A stretch of DNA of 64,000 nucleotides from Exophiala sp. HKRS030 (GCA_023897205.1 JAHWDD010000010.1:1302001-1366000); one strand, 5' to 3'; counted from the first letter of the stretch, positions 12,210 through 24,558 are shown. Numbers and translations are program-made. Notes: generated by a model not told the origin, from the letters alone.

Positions 12210-15205
12210 TCATGTCCAGTAGGGTGCCTTCAATCCCGTCAAGCTATTTAAAATGCCTTCATTGTCCCCCGTCTCCTCTTTCTTTCTCTGGCCGCTCAAT
12301 TCCATTTGAATAGCTCGATGCACATGCACTAGCCAGTCGACATAGCTCTGCGCCTCGTTGTTCCGGTCTTCCACCAACATTCGAGCGTACTCAAACTCTG
12401 ACCCATCGAGTCCCTGCCGAGCCAGAGTGAAAGATGCAGCTTTGCTGCCTCGTACGGTCGAAATATATTGGAGCAGATTGCGTACCTGGGCGTTGAGGTG
12501 AGTCTCCAGAACAGGCAACTCGTTGGTCATGGGGTCGAGAACATCTAGACTCGTCCTCTCTTCGCCGAAAAGGTCTTCCAGAAAATTGGGCGATACCTGC
12601 GCATGCAGCCAAATCAGCACAATTTGGCCGTTGTCAACCAAATACACGCCACCCTCCTCTACGCGGGCGAACGAGGCCCGGACTGTTGGTGGAACGACTA
12701 ATTGCCCAGTCTCTGCGTTGGCGAAACAATCTTCTGGAGCCAGGTTGTGTAGAGCATAGATCCGTGGGTAAAGATATAATGCCGTCTCTGTCACCCCAGA
12801 AGATCTCATGAACCGTGCCGAATGCACGCGGCGATCTGTCGGCTCGACACCACCTACAACTCATTAGCATATACATCCACGTGAATGGCTTTCCAGTGGC
12901 ACGTACCTTTAAAAGCCCTACTTTTGATCAGGCCAAGGGTGTACATGGCGAACTCCTTGAGATGCTCAGGTAACACCAATTGGCCCGGCGGATGTGAGCC
13001 TGAAAAGTTCTTGCGATACCCAGCCAGAATGTCAATGGTTTTCTCTGTAATACCAGCGCGAATATCTTTGAGAGACTTCTCTGGCACCTTCGCGGACGCT
13101 TCTTTGGCGATGATGTTCACCACAGCGTCCTGGTCGACAGTTCGCATTGTTTCAGTTGCTCCGTCGTTCACGCCGGCAACCACATTAATACACCGGACTC
13201 TTCTTTGACCCGAGGCTGAAGTATACAAGAGGGCTGCCTGAAAGTGTGCATCCAATTTGGAATCCAGCTTCCCATCGTAAGAAAATAAAACTCCAATGGC
13301 CTTGTCGGCATCTATGGTACCGATCTCCAAGTCAGCGCCAAAGGTATGCTGCAGGAATGACCCATAGTAAGATGAGACTTGTAACCCATTGGAACATCGG
13401 ACCTTCATTAGTACTTGATAGCCTGTCTCACGGTGCACTGAATGCTTGATCTCAGTCTCGAGTTTGAGGTTGTCTCTTGGTGAGATGAAATTGGGATAAA
13501 AGAACATCTCTCCGCCAGTCAAGCGTGACAGGTGACCGATGGTCGCGACATCCATGTAGCCGCCCCCAGCTGCAGCCAGGAAGAAATCAACTCCAATACC
13601 GGCAGTCACCATGGCGCTAGCGGTCTTTTTCCAGCCTGGGTGTTCAGTTGTGAACAGCTTTCTCTCAGCATCCGTGTCTCGGCCTTTGCCATCATCACGC
13701 AAGTGTAATCTTCCTGGTCCCCATGTAGGCAGTGTTGAGAGGGAGCAGACGACCTTTCCACCCGTCGAAGTCATTGCGGCCAATGCCGCATTCAAGGCAG
13801 GTAACAAGGCCGGTTCCGGGTTTTTGATCGTCGAGAACATATTGGGGATTGATTGGAGTAGCGAGGTGATAACATCTTTCGATTCCTGGGGATCAACAAA
13901 CAGACCCTCAGAAAGGGGCACAAACGGGTCTTCCAGATCTGTCATCACCATCATCTGAGCAGTCGCCAGACCAGTTGTCAGATTGTAGAACTGAACCTCT
14001 TTGTCATACGTGACTATCCCAATCTTACTGCCTGCAGGGAGGCTTTGGGGTGCTGCATCGTCTTCTGTCAAGTCTTCTCTTTCATGACCATAGAGTGCAT
14101 CCAAAATACCTTGGCATACTGAGGCTAGGAAACCTTTGTTAATGGCTTCCTGTGTGATGTCGAGCATGAACAGCCATCGCAATGGTTCAGGTTCCTTCGT
14201 ATAATATTCTTTCGGCACCAGATACTCCACGGTGCCCATCATAAGCTCAGGTCTTTGCATGCGATCAACTCTGATACCCGCTACATCTGTTGGGGCAAAA
14301 TATTCCGGCGGCACATCGTTCGGAAAGTTGCACATATTGCAGACCATTTTACTTCCTCCAGATCTGAATGTCATGAATGGGTTCACATAGGTTCTGCACC
14401 GACGACAACGTGGAGGCCCAATCTCGCCGAAGTCTAGAACAGGAACTGGCTGTTCTCCCTCCTGTAGAGAGGCGAAGGGTTGTAAAACAAGTCCAAGCGG
14501 CAAACCTGTTGATGCCAAAGCTTCGGCTGATGATGGAATGTTGTTAACAGTGAGCCGTGCAAATTTGGGCGATGCATTGCCTTGATCATGCGCTGTGAAG
14601 GTTACTGCCGCAGGAGGTGGAAGATGCTTTTCCATCGTGGGAAACACATTCGTCTGATAGAACTGGATCGCCAGATCTCGGGATCGTGCCACGCTCGGTA
14701 TTTGTTCAGGGTCTACGCGACCTTGTGTAGTAACGGCCTCTTCCCCCATGCGCAGCTTGTCCCCAGGATTCATGACTGTCTGGCCAGGCTGACCGGTCAC
14801 AGAACCAACCCCGACCTGTCCATTGTTGTGCAACTGAGGTGCTCCAAACCCTCCAGCTTGGGGAATTCCTGCTGGAGGAGGAGTACCTGCGGCTGGTGCA
14901 ATATCATGATACGCGTGTCTCTCTTTCTTCCTATGGGACCGTGCAGGGACGCCAGACACGTCCAAGCCACCAAACTGGCCAGCTAGACCATTGACGCTAT
15001 CTTGTTGTTGTAGATTTTGTCCCCCAAATTGCCCGGGATATGGTTGCTGTTGCGGAGCGGGCACGCCGTACTGTTGGTATCCTGGTTGTGGGCTGACGGA
15101 TGGAGGAAGATTAGGAGGGTGCTGTTGCGCTCTGGGATCCTGAAATCTCGGGTCTTGGTACGGCTGGCCGGTACCACTGCCATAAGGTGAACCGTAGTTA
15201 GCCAT
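12210..15205 (-). CDS. SEC24: COPII coat cargo-adaptor Sec24
   Basis: Sec24 pairs with Sec23 on ER exit sites and selects cargo into COPII vesicles. Exons 15205-12907 and 12853-12210 join across a 53 bp intron to 980 residues. The first 200 or so residues are Pro/Gln/Gly-rich and disordered. A zinc finger follows (Cys267, Cys270, Cys289, Cys292), then a trunk domain with LRWLFMLDITQEAINKGFL, a beta-sandwich with YGSFLQHTFG, a helical domain and a C-terminal gelsolin-like domain. I chose the ATG at 15205 (MANYGSPYG) rather than the in-frame one at 15337. The upstream segment ends in TTGTAATAG just before the leader and looks like intron or UTR. Length and domain order are normal for the family. 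Confidence 0.95.
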
Positions 15206-15918
15206 GTTAGTTGGGAATTCTATGGTAGTGGCGTGGTCGGCTTGCGCTTCATACTGGCATCGGGATGGAGGGATCGGTACGGGTATCGAGTGCTGACGGC
15301 GACCTCTATTACAAGTGAGTGAGTTGAAAGATACCACTATGCAGCAGAATGAAGTAGGTGGCCTCAGCCCAAAGCACAGTGTTGACAGTCAGATGGGCAA
15401 ATTTCTAAAATCCATCCAAACTGTGAATACGTATGAAGTGTCCAGTCGCAATTTCCCCAAGGATATAAAATGACGTGTCAGACCACCGTTTATCGTTCCT
15501 GACACCCGTGAACGCGTCAGTGAGAGTTGAGTTTGCCCCATAGTGGTGTATGCAAGACCAGAAAATCACGTCAGACACAGACCAATACAAGTTGTATGGA
15601 GTGCTGTGACCATAGGACAAAAGCCTTACACAGCAATACCCTTCATGTCCGGACTATCTTGAAATCGCCACATCTACGCCATGGGGACCAAAGACACGCT
15701 TTATTATATTGACAGGTAGCTTGGTGATATGCAGCTCCCTTGTCTGATATCTTTTTGACATTTTTCTAAGATCTTCATTTATAGCAGGTACTAAAACATT
15801 CTGGAACACAAATCTCCAGCTAGAACTTGGTGGTAGCGTTCTTGTCATCACTTCGGCCATAGTAGTACTCATCATCCGCTGCGGTGTCCAATCGGAATGA
15901 GAGAGCATCCTCGAAATC
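15206..15918. other. SEC24 promoter and THO2 3' region
   Basis: Intergenic between two minus-strand housekeeping genes. An open frame running from here into THO2 (15654-16679) is only an alternative frame of the THO2 tail. Confidence 0.6.
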
Positions 15919-18900
15919 TCAAGGTCCTCGTCGGGGACGTTTGGATTCGCTGGCAATTCTAGCACCTCCTCTTCCGCCCATCCCCGGTCCAGGTCCTCCG
16001 CTGTATGGTGCTCCATCGTCGCTTCTACCGTGCTTTCTTGATGTCTGATCGTCTCGAGGCGGTCCTGATCTCGAATAGCCTCCCCTCCTCTCGCTGCCCT
16101 CTTGCGGATACTGCTCCCTTCGACTTGATCTCTCATCATTCCTTGACGAGTCCCCGCCACCATGTTTATCACCACGCCCATCTCTACTCGCTCTATCACT
16201 CCGATGTTCTCGCTCCTCCCTCCCGTCGTCATGGCGGCTGGAATGTCGAGAGGATCTTCTTTCCGACCCTCGTTCCTCTGAAAGCTCGGACCTTCGATCT
16301 TTGCTGCTTTCATGCCGTGAAGACGAAGGCCGTGCAGCGACAGGAACGTCATTGGGGTTCTGCGTCGGGAATAAGTCTTTTTGTGCTGGATAGCCGTTTG
16401 AACTAGGACTGTAGTTTGCTGGAGGGCCACCAGGTGGCGGTGGAGGTGGAGGAGGTGGGGGCGCCATCCCGGACGTAGGGCCGAAGGACTCCCCGGCTTG
16501 TCTTGCAGGGCCGCCTCTTCCACGGATTGAGGTTCCTGCCTGGGCCAGCGTGTTGTTGACTGCAGCAAGTGGATGTCGATTGTTTCGTCCAGACCTTCCT
16601 CCCATGTCCATGGGGTGAGGACCAGATGGCGGACCTCTTGATGTTGGAGATGGTCCTGAAGGAGCACCGAGGGGTGCATTGCCTCTGGGACCTGAAGGGG
16701 GTTGGCTCTGGTGAGACGAAGGGGGAGGCTGACCAGAGCGTGGAGCTTCTGTCGTTGTTGCCTCGATCTGATTCAATCGAGAAGGATGAACGCCAATTGC
16801 TTCCGACGGCGCACCTGGTGAGGGAGCACTCTCATTGTACGAGCTTGTCCGTCCGTGTCGTCGTGACGGTCCTGTCGGCGTTGGTCTGTCGGTGTGAGCG
16901 CCTGTGGGAACCTGTGTATTAAGAGGAGATATTCTCATTGACGGACCAGCTCCTGGTGCTGGCCTGCCACGAGGTCCAGAAGGAACTTCAGCCTCCTGTT
17001 GCGAATCAGTACCACGAGAGCTCATGGGACGTTGCGATTGAGGTTCTCGCTCAAGTCGACCATGCTGCATATCGATTGGTGGGCCTTGTCTAGAATCTCT
17101 CTTGAAGCTGCCATGCCCTGTACCACGCATGCCCGGTCCAACTGATGAAGGATCGGACGAGGACGGGGTGTACGGGGGCTGACGGGGTGGAGGTGCCTCT
17201 GGTCGGCTACTAGGATGGTGTCGCTCGTCTCCATCACGTCGAGGATACGATCTTCGTTCCTCTTCTCGATGGGGAGAAGCGGGACGCGAGGATCTCGAAG
17301 ATCTCTCAGGTCCTGTTCCACGTGTGCCTGAGCTCGAGCGCTGATCCGATGTACCATCAATCAGGGCAGCACGGGCAGGATTGATCGCAGGTTGGGCCGA
17401 TTGAGTACCAGATGCTTCTTTTGGCATTGTTTGATCCGGTTCCTTTTTCGGCAGGAGTTTGGTAGAAGGTGCAGGTGGCTCAGACGACGTTGATGGCCGT
17501 GATCTTGGTGTTGGTTCGCGGTCTCGACCGTCTCTGTTGCGATCAACCATGGGCCCCGGCCGAGACAAGGGGCGATCTCGCTCCGGCTGCGTACTACGAT
17601 CGTACGGTTTACCTCTGTCAGAATCCCGTGGATGTCCCCGCTCATCTCGACTGATATGTGGTGGGGCGTCTGGCCTTTCGTACCTTCGTGGGTGACGCTC
17701 AGGGTCTTCAGCAGCTAATTCATGACCTCTGTAACCGGACCTCACGTCTCGACCATGACTGCTCCTAGCCTCGAAGGCCGGTCTGTGCGGGTCAGCCTGA
17801 AGTCTTGACGGCATACGTGGACTTTCTCTGTTGCTGGATCGGGGGTCAGGGAAATCTGGTCGACTAGGTAAGCCCGTTGGTAGAGTTCGAGGAGGTGGAG
17901 ACAAGCGACGAGGGAGATTTTGAGAACGTCCCGACTCAGCGCGGGCGGCTCTTGTGTCTGGCTTTGATGTTGAGCTAGTGTCGGGTGTTTGTCTCGTCGG
18001 CGTGGAAGAGCCATTCGTCGTTGCCAACCGCGAGCCTGTTCTGGATGCTGGCCGAGGAGCTTCTGCTGATGCTGAGGATTTTGGTGGCTTTACGTCCTTC
18101 TCGACAGATGGTGTCTCCTCTTTCTTGTCAGGCGCGTGTGTCATGGTCGTGTCTTTGAGTTCACTCTCCTCGCCACGGTTATTTTGTGCACCTCCCTTCT
18201 CTTTGATCTCTTCAGCCTTTGGCTGAGATGCAGGCTCTGTATGCTCTCCAGCGGTTTCTGAGCCGTGTCGGAATGCTTGTGGGTCGCTCCAGACCTTTTC
18301 CCTGCGATGTAGAGCTCCGAGCAAAGCTTGGGACGAGACTTTAAGGTCTTCCTTGTCTGACTCGTGAAGCTTATCGACAGCCTTCTGTAGTCCCATCCCG
18401 TGGATGTTGACAGCAGGATAAACTGCCGAAATTGTCCGAAGTACCGAGATTGCATTTCGAACGTGCATGTATTCTGGTGATCCTAAACACTTCTGTAGTG
18501 CGGCATAGACGTTACTATGCCACTTGTAGAGTACTCTTCGAAAGCTTTCAAAGTCCAACAGAGAGACAACCTTCCCTGCTTCAACTTTCATGGCAAAACC
18601 GGGCAGGTTCTTCTTGCTTCCCCATGCCTCTCTTTCGTAGGTTGTTTTGGTGGCATGCCACCGAGAGAGATCTTTCAAGACCTCATTGAGAAATCTGCCA
18701 AGATTATCGGCCTCCTTTGATGTGCACATGAATATTAGCGATATAAGGCGTGGTGTCTTGAAGATCAAGTCGTAGAAACCGAGGGTTCTAAAGTTAGGTG
18801 TTCCAGCGCCATGAAGGAATTTGACGAACTTGAAGCAGAAGTAAGCGTCCAGGGCCGAAGAGAGGAGGCGAGGAAGGAAACAGTATTCCATCAGAGACGT

Positions 18901-21900
18901 GTTGAGTTGTTTGTCCATTCTAGCCTTCCCGAGGAACCATTGATCTTTTTCTCGTTGCAGTCGTGCCTTACTTTCTGCAAAGGCCTTGAGGTGTTGTTTA
19001 TTCTCTGCAAGCAGCTCGTCGACAAGATCCGTGATTTCCTTCTTCGCGAGTTCTTTCTTCTTCGACCCGGAGACGCTGACATCTGAGCGGTCTGCTGAGA
19101 TGGCAGCGATCTTCTTGTGCTGACGTGACAACTCATCCTCGTACGATTTGCCTGGAATAGTGATGTCGTATAAAGAAAGCTGCCAAAAGGTCGCATAGAA
19201 GCCAGTGCCTATATTGTCGACTACCTCATCAGGAAGGGAGGGTTGAATGGCCAACATCAGGTCTCGCATGACAGGATGCCAGCAATTTTCCGCTGTGAGG
19301 TCCGAAGAGCCTGGGGTCTTTCCACTTGACTCTAGCTCAAGGCTAGGTCCTGAGGCGTCGCCATCAGTAGGTGAATCATTTGTGGCAGCGTCAGTCTCGA
19401 TGGCCTCGCCGTCTTCTTCAGAACCACCGTTGATCTGGTCAGACATCTCCACGTCACCATTGACCGTTTTGTCCGTAAGATCCTCCGAGCGCTGGTCTTT
19501 TGCCTGATCCTTGTCATACTCGACGATTTGTCTGGAAATGGAAGGCCGACTGATCCAGAATGCAATCTCAGGCCGAATTTCATATTCTATCAGTAAGCTC
19601 ACCACATCTGGTATGGTGGATTGAAAGTCTTCGACGGAAAAGTTGGTGCGTAACAGATCGAGATATTGGACCATGACTCGATGCACTTCATCATAGGTAT
19701 TGCCAATGGCCTTAAGGGGCACATCGCCCTCCTTAAAGACACAAGACTGGCGTTGTTGAGCCATAGAAATCAAAAATTTAGCCCCTAAGCCGGTATCTTG
19801 GAGTGATTTTATCAGTCGCTCTGAGGTTTTCTTGGAATCGTGTCGCCGATCGAGTAGTTGAAGTATAGTCTGGGACTGAAGCAACGGGCCGCCACCCATG
19901 GCTTGTAATTGTGCATCATTGTAGCTGGTGTCGGGAGCGATGCCACCCATGGCGAGAACAACCTGTTCTAGCATCTTGAGATCTGTAGTATTGCCACGTT
20001 CGAGTTGCTCAACCACATATTGCAAGATTGGGCCTGGCCTCATCATGCCGTATCGTTTGTAGATCTTACCCGCGAAATGAGCCAAGGCTGACAGCCATCG
20101 GCTGGTAAACATGCCCCCATCCTGAGTACGGCTCCTCCCTGCTTTCGCCATCGAACTTACAATAGCCCATGTGAGAACATCATAGCCTAGGTCTGTAAAA
20201 TAACGTGCACCCTCGACAAATACTTCGGCGATGCTGTCATAGACCTCGATCTGAGTGAGCGCAGTAGTAATGACAATGTGAGGGTTGGCGAACGCAATTT
20301 TGGCCAGTGAACGAGCCATTGGTCGGACATTCGTGTTTGAGATACGTTTGAGGATGTCTTTTGTTTCTGACCTTGCCTGATCAAAAGCGGATTTGATATC
20401 AGGATTGCGTGATGTGCTACCGGACAGCCACTCTAGATACATCAAGTATCGTATACTGACTGGGAAATTGCTGATCAGCTCAAAGACCTCATTTACGACC
20501 CCGGCATTGGATTTTGTCAAGCTTAATGAAGGCAACAAAATGCGTTTGCTCAAGTTCAACCACCTGGAACGGTTATGCTCTGCTCGATCGGTCTGTAGAC
20601 TATGTCTGCCGATACGAGCAATCTTGAGAAGGAGACCAGGATCCTGGCCGATCTTTACCCCCACGAGAGGCAGGAGGGTGTCGCAGAGCGTGAACACATC
20701 GTCGACTGTCCGGCAAACTGGAATATTGTCGTTCCATTCGTCCCAGTAGAATCGATAACTGTTCCCATCGGGGCTGTCGTTGCGATCGAGCATGGCCCAG
20801 CGCAACACCTTCCGATCTGGACTGTCGACAATCTTCACTTGCCCCTTTTGTAAGCCAGGTACATCAGTTTCATAGCTGGGCCTCCTTTCACGAAGCGAAG
20901 GGCGATCCTGCAAAGGCTGTGTTGCATTGTAGACTTGGCTCAGAGAATGATGTAGAATGCGGTGGACATACTCGGGTAGGTCGGGGAAGAGTTCCATCAG
21001 CCATGGAAAGCGACCTAGGATAAACAACGCCTCAGGGAGTGCTCCGATGGCGAGGAGGCTTTTAAGTAACAGAACCTTCTGGTCCGAAGGTTCGGTCGTG
21101 TCCTTGGTGCTAGGCTTCTCGCCATCGACTTCCTTGGAGGGGGTGCTGGAGCGGGTGGTCGATTCTTTCAGCCGTGCTGGAACAGGTAACGTGTCGTCTG
21201 CAAGAGCACCTGCCATTAGCAGAGCATTCTTTGCACCAGCACCTGGTCGCGCAGCCCGTTCTCGATCTACCTTTTCCTTTGTTTTTTGTTGTTTCAACTC
21301 CTCCATGTCTTCATCACCCCTCCAGATATGTGGGTATAAGTCTTTCAACGATATGAAACCGATCTTGATGAGAAGGGCGGACAGATAAATCAGATTATCA
21401 GGAAGCACATCTGTCTCGTCACGCGCTGGCGAGGACGAGTAAAATCGTAGTTTGAATCCGAGCAGCTGTGCCGCGTCGCGATTGCCTGGTGGCGGTTGAA
21501 CCCCCGTCTCCCGTATCCACTGTGCAGCCAGATCTTCCTCGGGAGCTGCAGCGGCCGCCGCCATTTGCTCAGTAGTTGCTGCAATTCTACCAAGAAGGTG
21601 AAATGCAGGAAGGCCCTTTTCTCGGGCTTGGTCCCAGAAGGACTCGTCACGGATTCGAGCTTGAGCATCAACTGTCTGTCTTTGCTCTTCTGAAAGGTGC
21701 CAATCCGGTGATAATGGCAGTGCCCACATAGGAAGGCCACTCAGTGCATTGTGGTTCTTCGAGAGTGTTGAGAAGCGTGGCCACCAAGGACTAGCCCTGA
21801 GGAATTTGACGAAAAATCGGAACTGTTTGACAAGGACGGCACCAAAAACGTCAAGAACAACGTCAAGACTCCTACCAACGTCCAAATCGAACGCACCAAT

Positions 21901-22872
21901 CATCGCTTTGACCTTCTCGACCGTTTCTTCGACTACTTCGCCAGTGGGTGGCTCGTTTCCGCTTGTGGTGAACAGTTCAGTCATCAGCTTTGCAAAACCT
22001 TCAGACTCTTCCCGCAGCAAGTTGAAGTTTGCTTGACGGTAGAGCAGGTTAGTCTGTTTCCTGATGTTCATCCGGCTGAAGGTGTTCCTAATCAAATCCA
22101 ACTTTTCAAGCAAAGGAGCATCCAATTCGAGGCGCAGCAACTCATGAGGGATTTCGATACTGATGATGAAGGCCGACAATCGATCGGTTGGTAGATTTAC
22201 CGTGGCTTCAAAGATGATAGATATCGAGTCGAGAACGAGGGTTTGAAGTGCTGTCGGATCGGAGACGGCGGCGGCATCTTTTCCTGAAATTTCGGTATCG
22301 ATCATTGCCTTCACCAGTTCGCCTGCATCGAAGGGGTCCAACCGTCCATATACGACGGACTGACATAGCTCTTGAATGATAGCTGAAGTTTTGGTAGTGT
22401 CGTTGTCGCGTACGGCTGCCAGGCCCTGCTGTAGAACACCGTCCCTCCCGCCAGTCTTCCATGAGTCACAAGTTTCGGGGGTCACGAATGTATAATTGTA
22501 CGGCAGGGACTCGGTAGGAGGGCCGTTGAAGGTGATACTGGTAGGATTAGGGTCCTGGCGTGTAGCTACGGTGCCATTCATAGTAGCTGTCTCGCTGTTC
22601 GCCGCTGGAGTACCTGCGACCGTAGGATGGACTTCTTCAGGATTGTTGACCGGACTAGATGCGTTGATTCCACCTCTTCCACCTCGACTAGATCTTCTTC
22701 CACCTCTACCACGTGGGTTGGTGTAGTCGCGATCATTGCCTGGAGACTGAAAATTGCCGTGCTGTGCTAGGTGCAAGTTTCCTGGGCGGTGCGGCGAGGG
22801 ACGGGGGCTTTGCTGATCATCAGAGTAGGAGCGATCTCCTCTCTTTCGCTTGGCTCCGCCTGGAGGAGGCAT
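15919..22872 (-). CDS. THO2: THO complex subunit 2
   Basis: Scaffold subunit of THO/TREX, which couples transcription elongation to mRNA packaging and export. A single 2317-codon open frame with no intron. Residues 1-110 or so are basic and Gly/Arg/Ser-rich. The large alpha-solenoid follows, beginning around TPETCDSWKTGGRDGVL and containing PDTSYNDAQLQAMGG in its middle. Next comes the Tho2 C-terminal helical region with FFKFVKFLHGAGTPNF-like sequence. The last 750 or so residues are an Arg/Ser/Pro-rich disordered tail with poly-Pro and RGG motifs, typical of fungal Tho2 and probably RNA-binding. It is divergent from the epimerase-like gene, 528 bp away. Confidence 0.95.
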   Translation of the reverse strand: MPPPGGAKRKRGDRSYSDDQQSPRPSPHRPGNLHLAQHGNFQSPGNDRDYTNPRGRGGRRSSRGGRGGINASSPVNNPEEVHPTVAGTPAANSETATMNGTVATRQDPNPTSITFNGPPTESLPYNYTFVTPETCDSWKTGGRDGVLQQGLAAVRDNDTTKTSAIIQELCQSVVYGRLDPFDAGELVKAMIDTEISGKDAAAVSDPTALQTLVLDSISIIFEATVNLPTDRLSAFIISIEIPHELLRLELDAPLLEKLDLIRNTFSRMNIRKQTNLLYRQANFNLLREESEGFAKLMTELFTTSGNEPPTGEVVEETVEKVKAMIGAFDLDVGRSLDVVLDVFGAVLVKQFRFFVKFLRASPWWPRFSTLSKNHNALSGLPMWALPLSPDWHLSEEQRQTVDAQARIRDESFWDQAREKGLPAFHLLGRIAATTEQMAAAAAAPEEDLAAQWIRETGVQPPPGNRDAAQLLGFKLRFYSSSPARDETDVLPDNLIYLSALLIKIGFISLKDLYPHIWRGDEDMEELKQQKTKEKVDRERAARPGAGAKNALLMAGALADDTLPVPARLKESTTRSSTPSKEVDGEKPSTKDTTEPSDQKVLLLKSLLAIGALPEALFILGRFPWLMELFPDLPEYVHRILHHSLSQVYNATQPLQDRPSLRERRPSYETDVPGLQKGQVKIVDSPDRKVLRWAMLDRNDSPDGNSYRFYWDEWNDNIPVCRTVDDVFTLCDTLLPLVGVKIGQDPGLLLKIARIGRHSLQTDRAEHNRSRWLNLSKRILLPSLSLTKSNAGVVNEVFELISNFPVSIRYLMYLEWLSGSTSRNPDIKSAFDQARSETKDILKRISNTNVRPMARSLAKIAFANPHIVITTALTQIEVYDSIAEVFVEGARYFTDLGYDVLTWAIVSSMAKAGRSRTQDGGMFTSRWLSALAHFAGKIYKRYGMMRPGPILQYVVEQLERGNTTDLKMLEQVVLAMGGIAPDTSYNDAQLQAMGGGPLLQSQTILQLLDRRHDSKKTSERLIKSLQDTGLGAKFLISMAQQRQSCVFKEGDVPLKAIGNTYDEVHRVMVQYLDLLRTNFSVEDFQSTIPDVVSLLIEYEIRPEIAFWISRPSISRQIVEYDKDQAKDQRSEDLTDKTVNGDVEMSDQINGGSEEDGEAIETDAATNDSPTDGDASGPSLELESSGKTPGSSDLTAENCWHPVMRDLMLAIQPSLPDEVVDNIGTGFYATFWQLSLYDITIPGKSYEDELSRQHKKIAAISADRSDVSVSGSKKKELAKKEITDLVDELLAENKQHLKAFAESKARLQREKDQWFLGKARMDKQLNTSLMEYCFLPRLLSSALDAYFCFKFVKFLHGAGTPNFRTLGFYDLIFKTPRLISLIFMCTSKEADNLGRFLNEVLKDLSRWHATKTTYEREAWGSKKNLPGFAMKVEAGKVVSLLDFESFRRVLYKWHSNVYAALQKCLGSPEYMHVRNAISVLRTISAVYPAVNIHGMGLQKAVDKLHESDKEDLKVSSQALLGALHRREKVWSDPQAFRHGSETAGEHTEPASQPKAEEIKEKGGAQNNRGEESELKDTTMTHAPDKKEETPSVEKDVKPPKSSASAEAPRPASRTGSRLATTNGSSTPTRQTPDTSSTSKPDTRAARAESGRSQNLPRRLSPPPRTLPTGLPSRPDFPDPRSSNRESPRMPSRLQADPHRPAFEARSSHGRDVRSGYRGHELAAEDPERHPRRYERPDAPPHISRDERGHPRDSDRGKPYDRSTQPERDRPLSRPGPMVDRNRDGRDREPTPRSRPSTSSEPPAPSTKLLPKKEPDQTMPKEASGTQSAQPAINPARAALIDGTSDQRSSSGTRGTGPERSSRSSRPASPHREEERRSYPRRDGDERHHPSSRPEAPPPRQPPYTPSSSDPSSVGPGMRGTGHGSFKRDSRQGPPIDMQHGRLEREPQSQRPMSSRGTDSQQEAEVPSGPRGRPAPGAGPSMRISPLNTQVPTGAHTDRPTPTGPSRRHGRTSSYNESAPSPGAPSEAIGVHPSRLNQIEATTTEAPRSGQPPPSSHQSQPPSGPRGNAPLGAPSGPSPTSRGPPSGPHPMDMGGRSGRNNRHPLAAVNNTLAQAGTSIRGRGGPARQAGESFGPTSGMAPPPPPPPPPPGGPPANYSPSSNGYPAQKDLFPTQNPNDVPVAARPSSSRHESSKDRRSELSEERGSERRSSRHSSRHDDGREEREHRSDRASRDGRGDKHGGGDSSRNDERSSRREQYPQEGSERRGGYSRSGPPRDDQTSRKHGRSDDGAPYSGGPGPGMGGRGGARIASESKRPRRGP

Positions 22873-23400
22873 CGCTTGCTCTCTGCACGGACGGTGACCT
22901 CGGCGAGCACTGCGCGAGATTTGTTGTCAGTCGTATCATCAGGCAGTTGTCGTCCTTTCGTCGCAGTCAATCAAAACCTGGGGCAGGTAACTTGAAATGG
23001 TGTCCTAGATATCTCAGATCTGCAGGACGAGGCTGATGCAGCCACGTAGAGGGCTCGAAGTGAGTCGTGCTAGGTCGACGTGGTGATGGCACTCTTTGTC
23101 TAGATTCGCGCATTTGCATTCTGAAGGGGGGCCAAAATGCTGCTTAGAAAGTTAGCCGATCTTTGGCACGTGACAAGGCTGGCGGCACCTCCACGAGGCT
23201 ACCTCAGGAGCGTATTCAATACGCCAGGCAGCACACTATGATATCATTCCCCTCTAACGCCCTTCGGCTTCATGTACCATGGAACCGAGGGGCCAGGCAA
23301 CAGGGACCTTCTCTCCAAGTCAAGTAACTCATATTTGAGGATCTTGTCTAGAAATTACACATTATTGCTGCCAACACTTCTCCCAAAACCACGAACCACG
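22873..23400. other. Divergent promoter region, THO2 / epimerase-like gene
   Basis: A 528 bp spacer between two start codons facing away from each other. It must hold both promoters. No distinct motif stands out. Confidence 0.55.
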
Positions 23401-24558
23401 ATGTCTCCAAAGGCTTTTCTGTACGTATACCACGATGTTGGAGAGATAGTGACCTGATGATATCTTGCTGTTAGGACGGGCACAACGGGCTACATCGGCG
23501 GTGATTTCCTTTACCTGGTTTCCCAACGACACCCAGATTGGGAGCTCACTTGCCTGGTGCGAAACAGCGACAAAGGAGCAAAAATCGCAGCAAAGTATCC
23601 CAAAATCAGACTTGTCTACGGGGATCTCGATACCGTCGACTTGATTGAGGAGGAAGCTGCCAACACAGACATCGTCTATCACTTTGCCAACTGTGACCAT
23701 GTACCGTCAGCTCAAGCTATTTCTCGAGGCCTTGCGCGGCGACAGCGTGAAGGCAATGGGTATTGGATCCATACCTCGGGTACATTGATCCTCGGCTATG
23801 AGACAATCTCTAAAGAAGCGTTCGGCGAGCGTCTTGACAAGGTTTTCGATGACTGGGAGAACATCAACGAACTCACCTCGCAACCCCATGAAGCACCCCA
23901 CAGGTGAGATGAAGATGAAGAACCTCTCGTGATTGGAGTCTTTGCTTCTGACCAAGTGAATAGAGATGTCGACGAAGTTGTGCTGGCTGCCGGCTCGGCC
24001 AAAGTCAAGACCGCCATCGTTTGTCCTCCAACGATCATAGGTGCAGGGCGAGGCCCGGACAATGCACGCTCAGTACAGCTCTATAACGCCACTGCGGCAT
24101 TCCTGAAGAATAAGCAGGGCTTCAAGGTTGGCAAGGGTGAAAACATATGGCACCATATCAATGTGCAAGATCTTTCCGAGCTGTATCTCTCGCTGGGCGA
24201 GGCGGCTGCCAACGGAGGATCTCCAGCTACATGGAACGACCAAGGGTACTACTTGGCGGAGAACGGGTCCTTTGTTTGGGGCGAAGTCTTGCAGGAGGCC
24301 GCGAATATTGCGCACAAGGAAGGCCTCCTCCCAGATGCCACCCTCAAGAGCTACTCACCTAAAGATGCCAATGAGATCATGCCGTTCGCAGCATTCATGG
24401 TGGGCACAAATTCTCGTGGTGTTTCAGAGCGAGGCAAGAGACTTCTGGGATGGACCCCAAAGATGCCTGATATCAAGGCAGAGGTAGTAACCACCGTCGA
24501 CAGCGAAGCCCGGCTACTCGGCTTGAAGAAGAGCCATGCTGAGAAAGTTCAAGGCTAG
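23401..24558 (+). CDS. NAD(P)-binding epimerase/dehydratase-like protein (atypical SDR)
   Basis: Exons 23401-23420, 23475-23903 and 23964-24558 join to 347 residues; the introns are 54 and 60 bp. The first exon is only 20 bp, and its join creates the Rossmann motif TGTTGYIGG at residues 8-16, which strongly supports it. The rest fits a fungal extended-SDR family: a GDLDTVDLIEEEA region after beta-3, HTSGTLILGYE, and AIVCPPTIIGAGRGP near the substrate side. The usual Tyr-x3-Lys catalytic pair is not clear, so this is called an atypical SDR. Substrate and pathway are unknown. It is divergent from THO2. Confidence 0.85.

Noticed and set aside
15654..16679. 341-codon frame overlapping the THO2 C-terminus
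   Set aside because: Alternate frame of the low-complexity THO2 tail.
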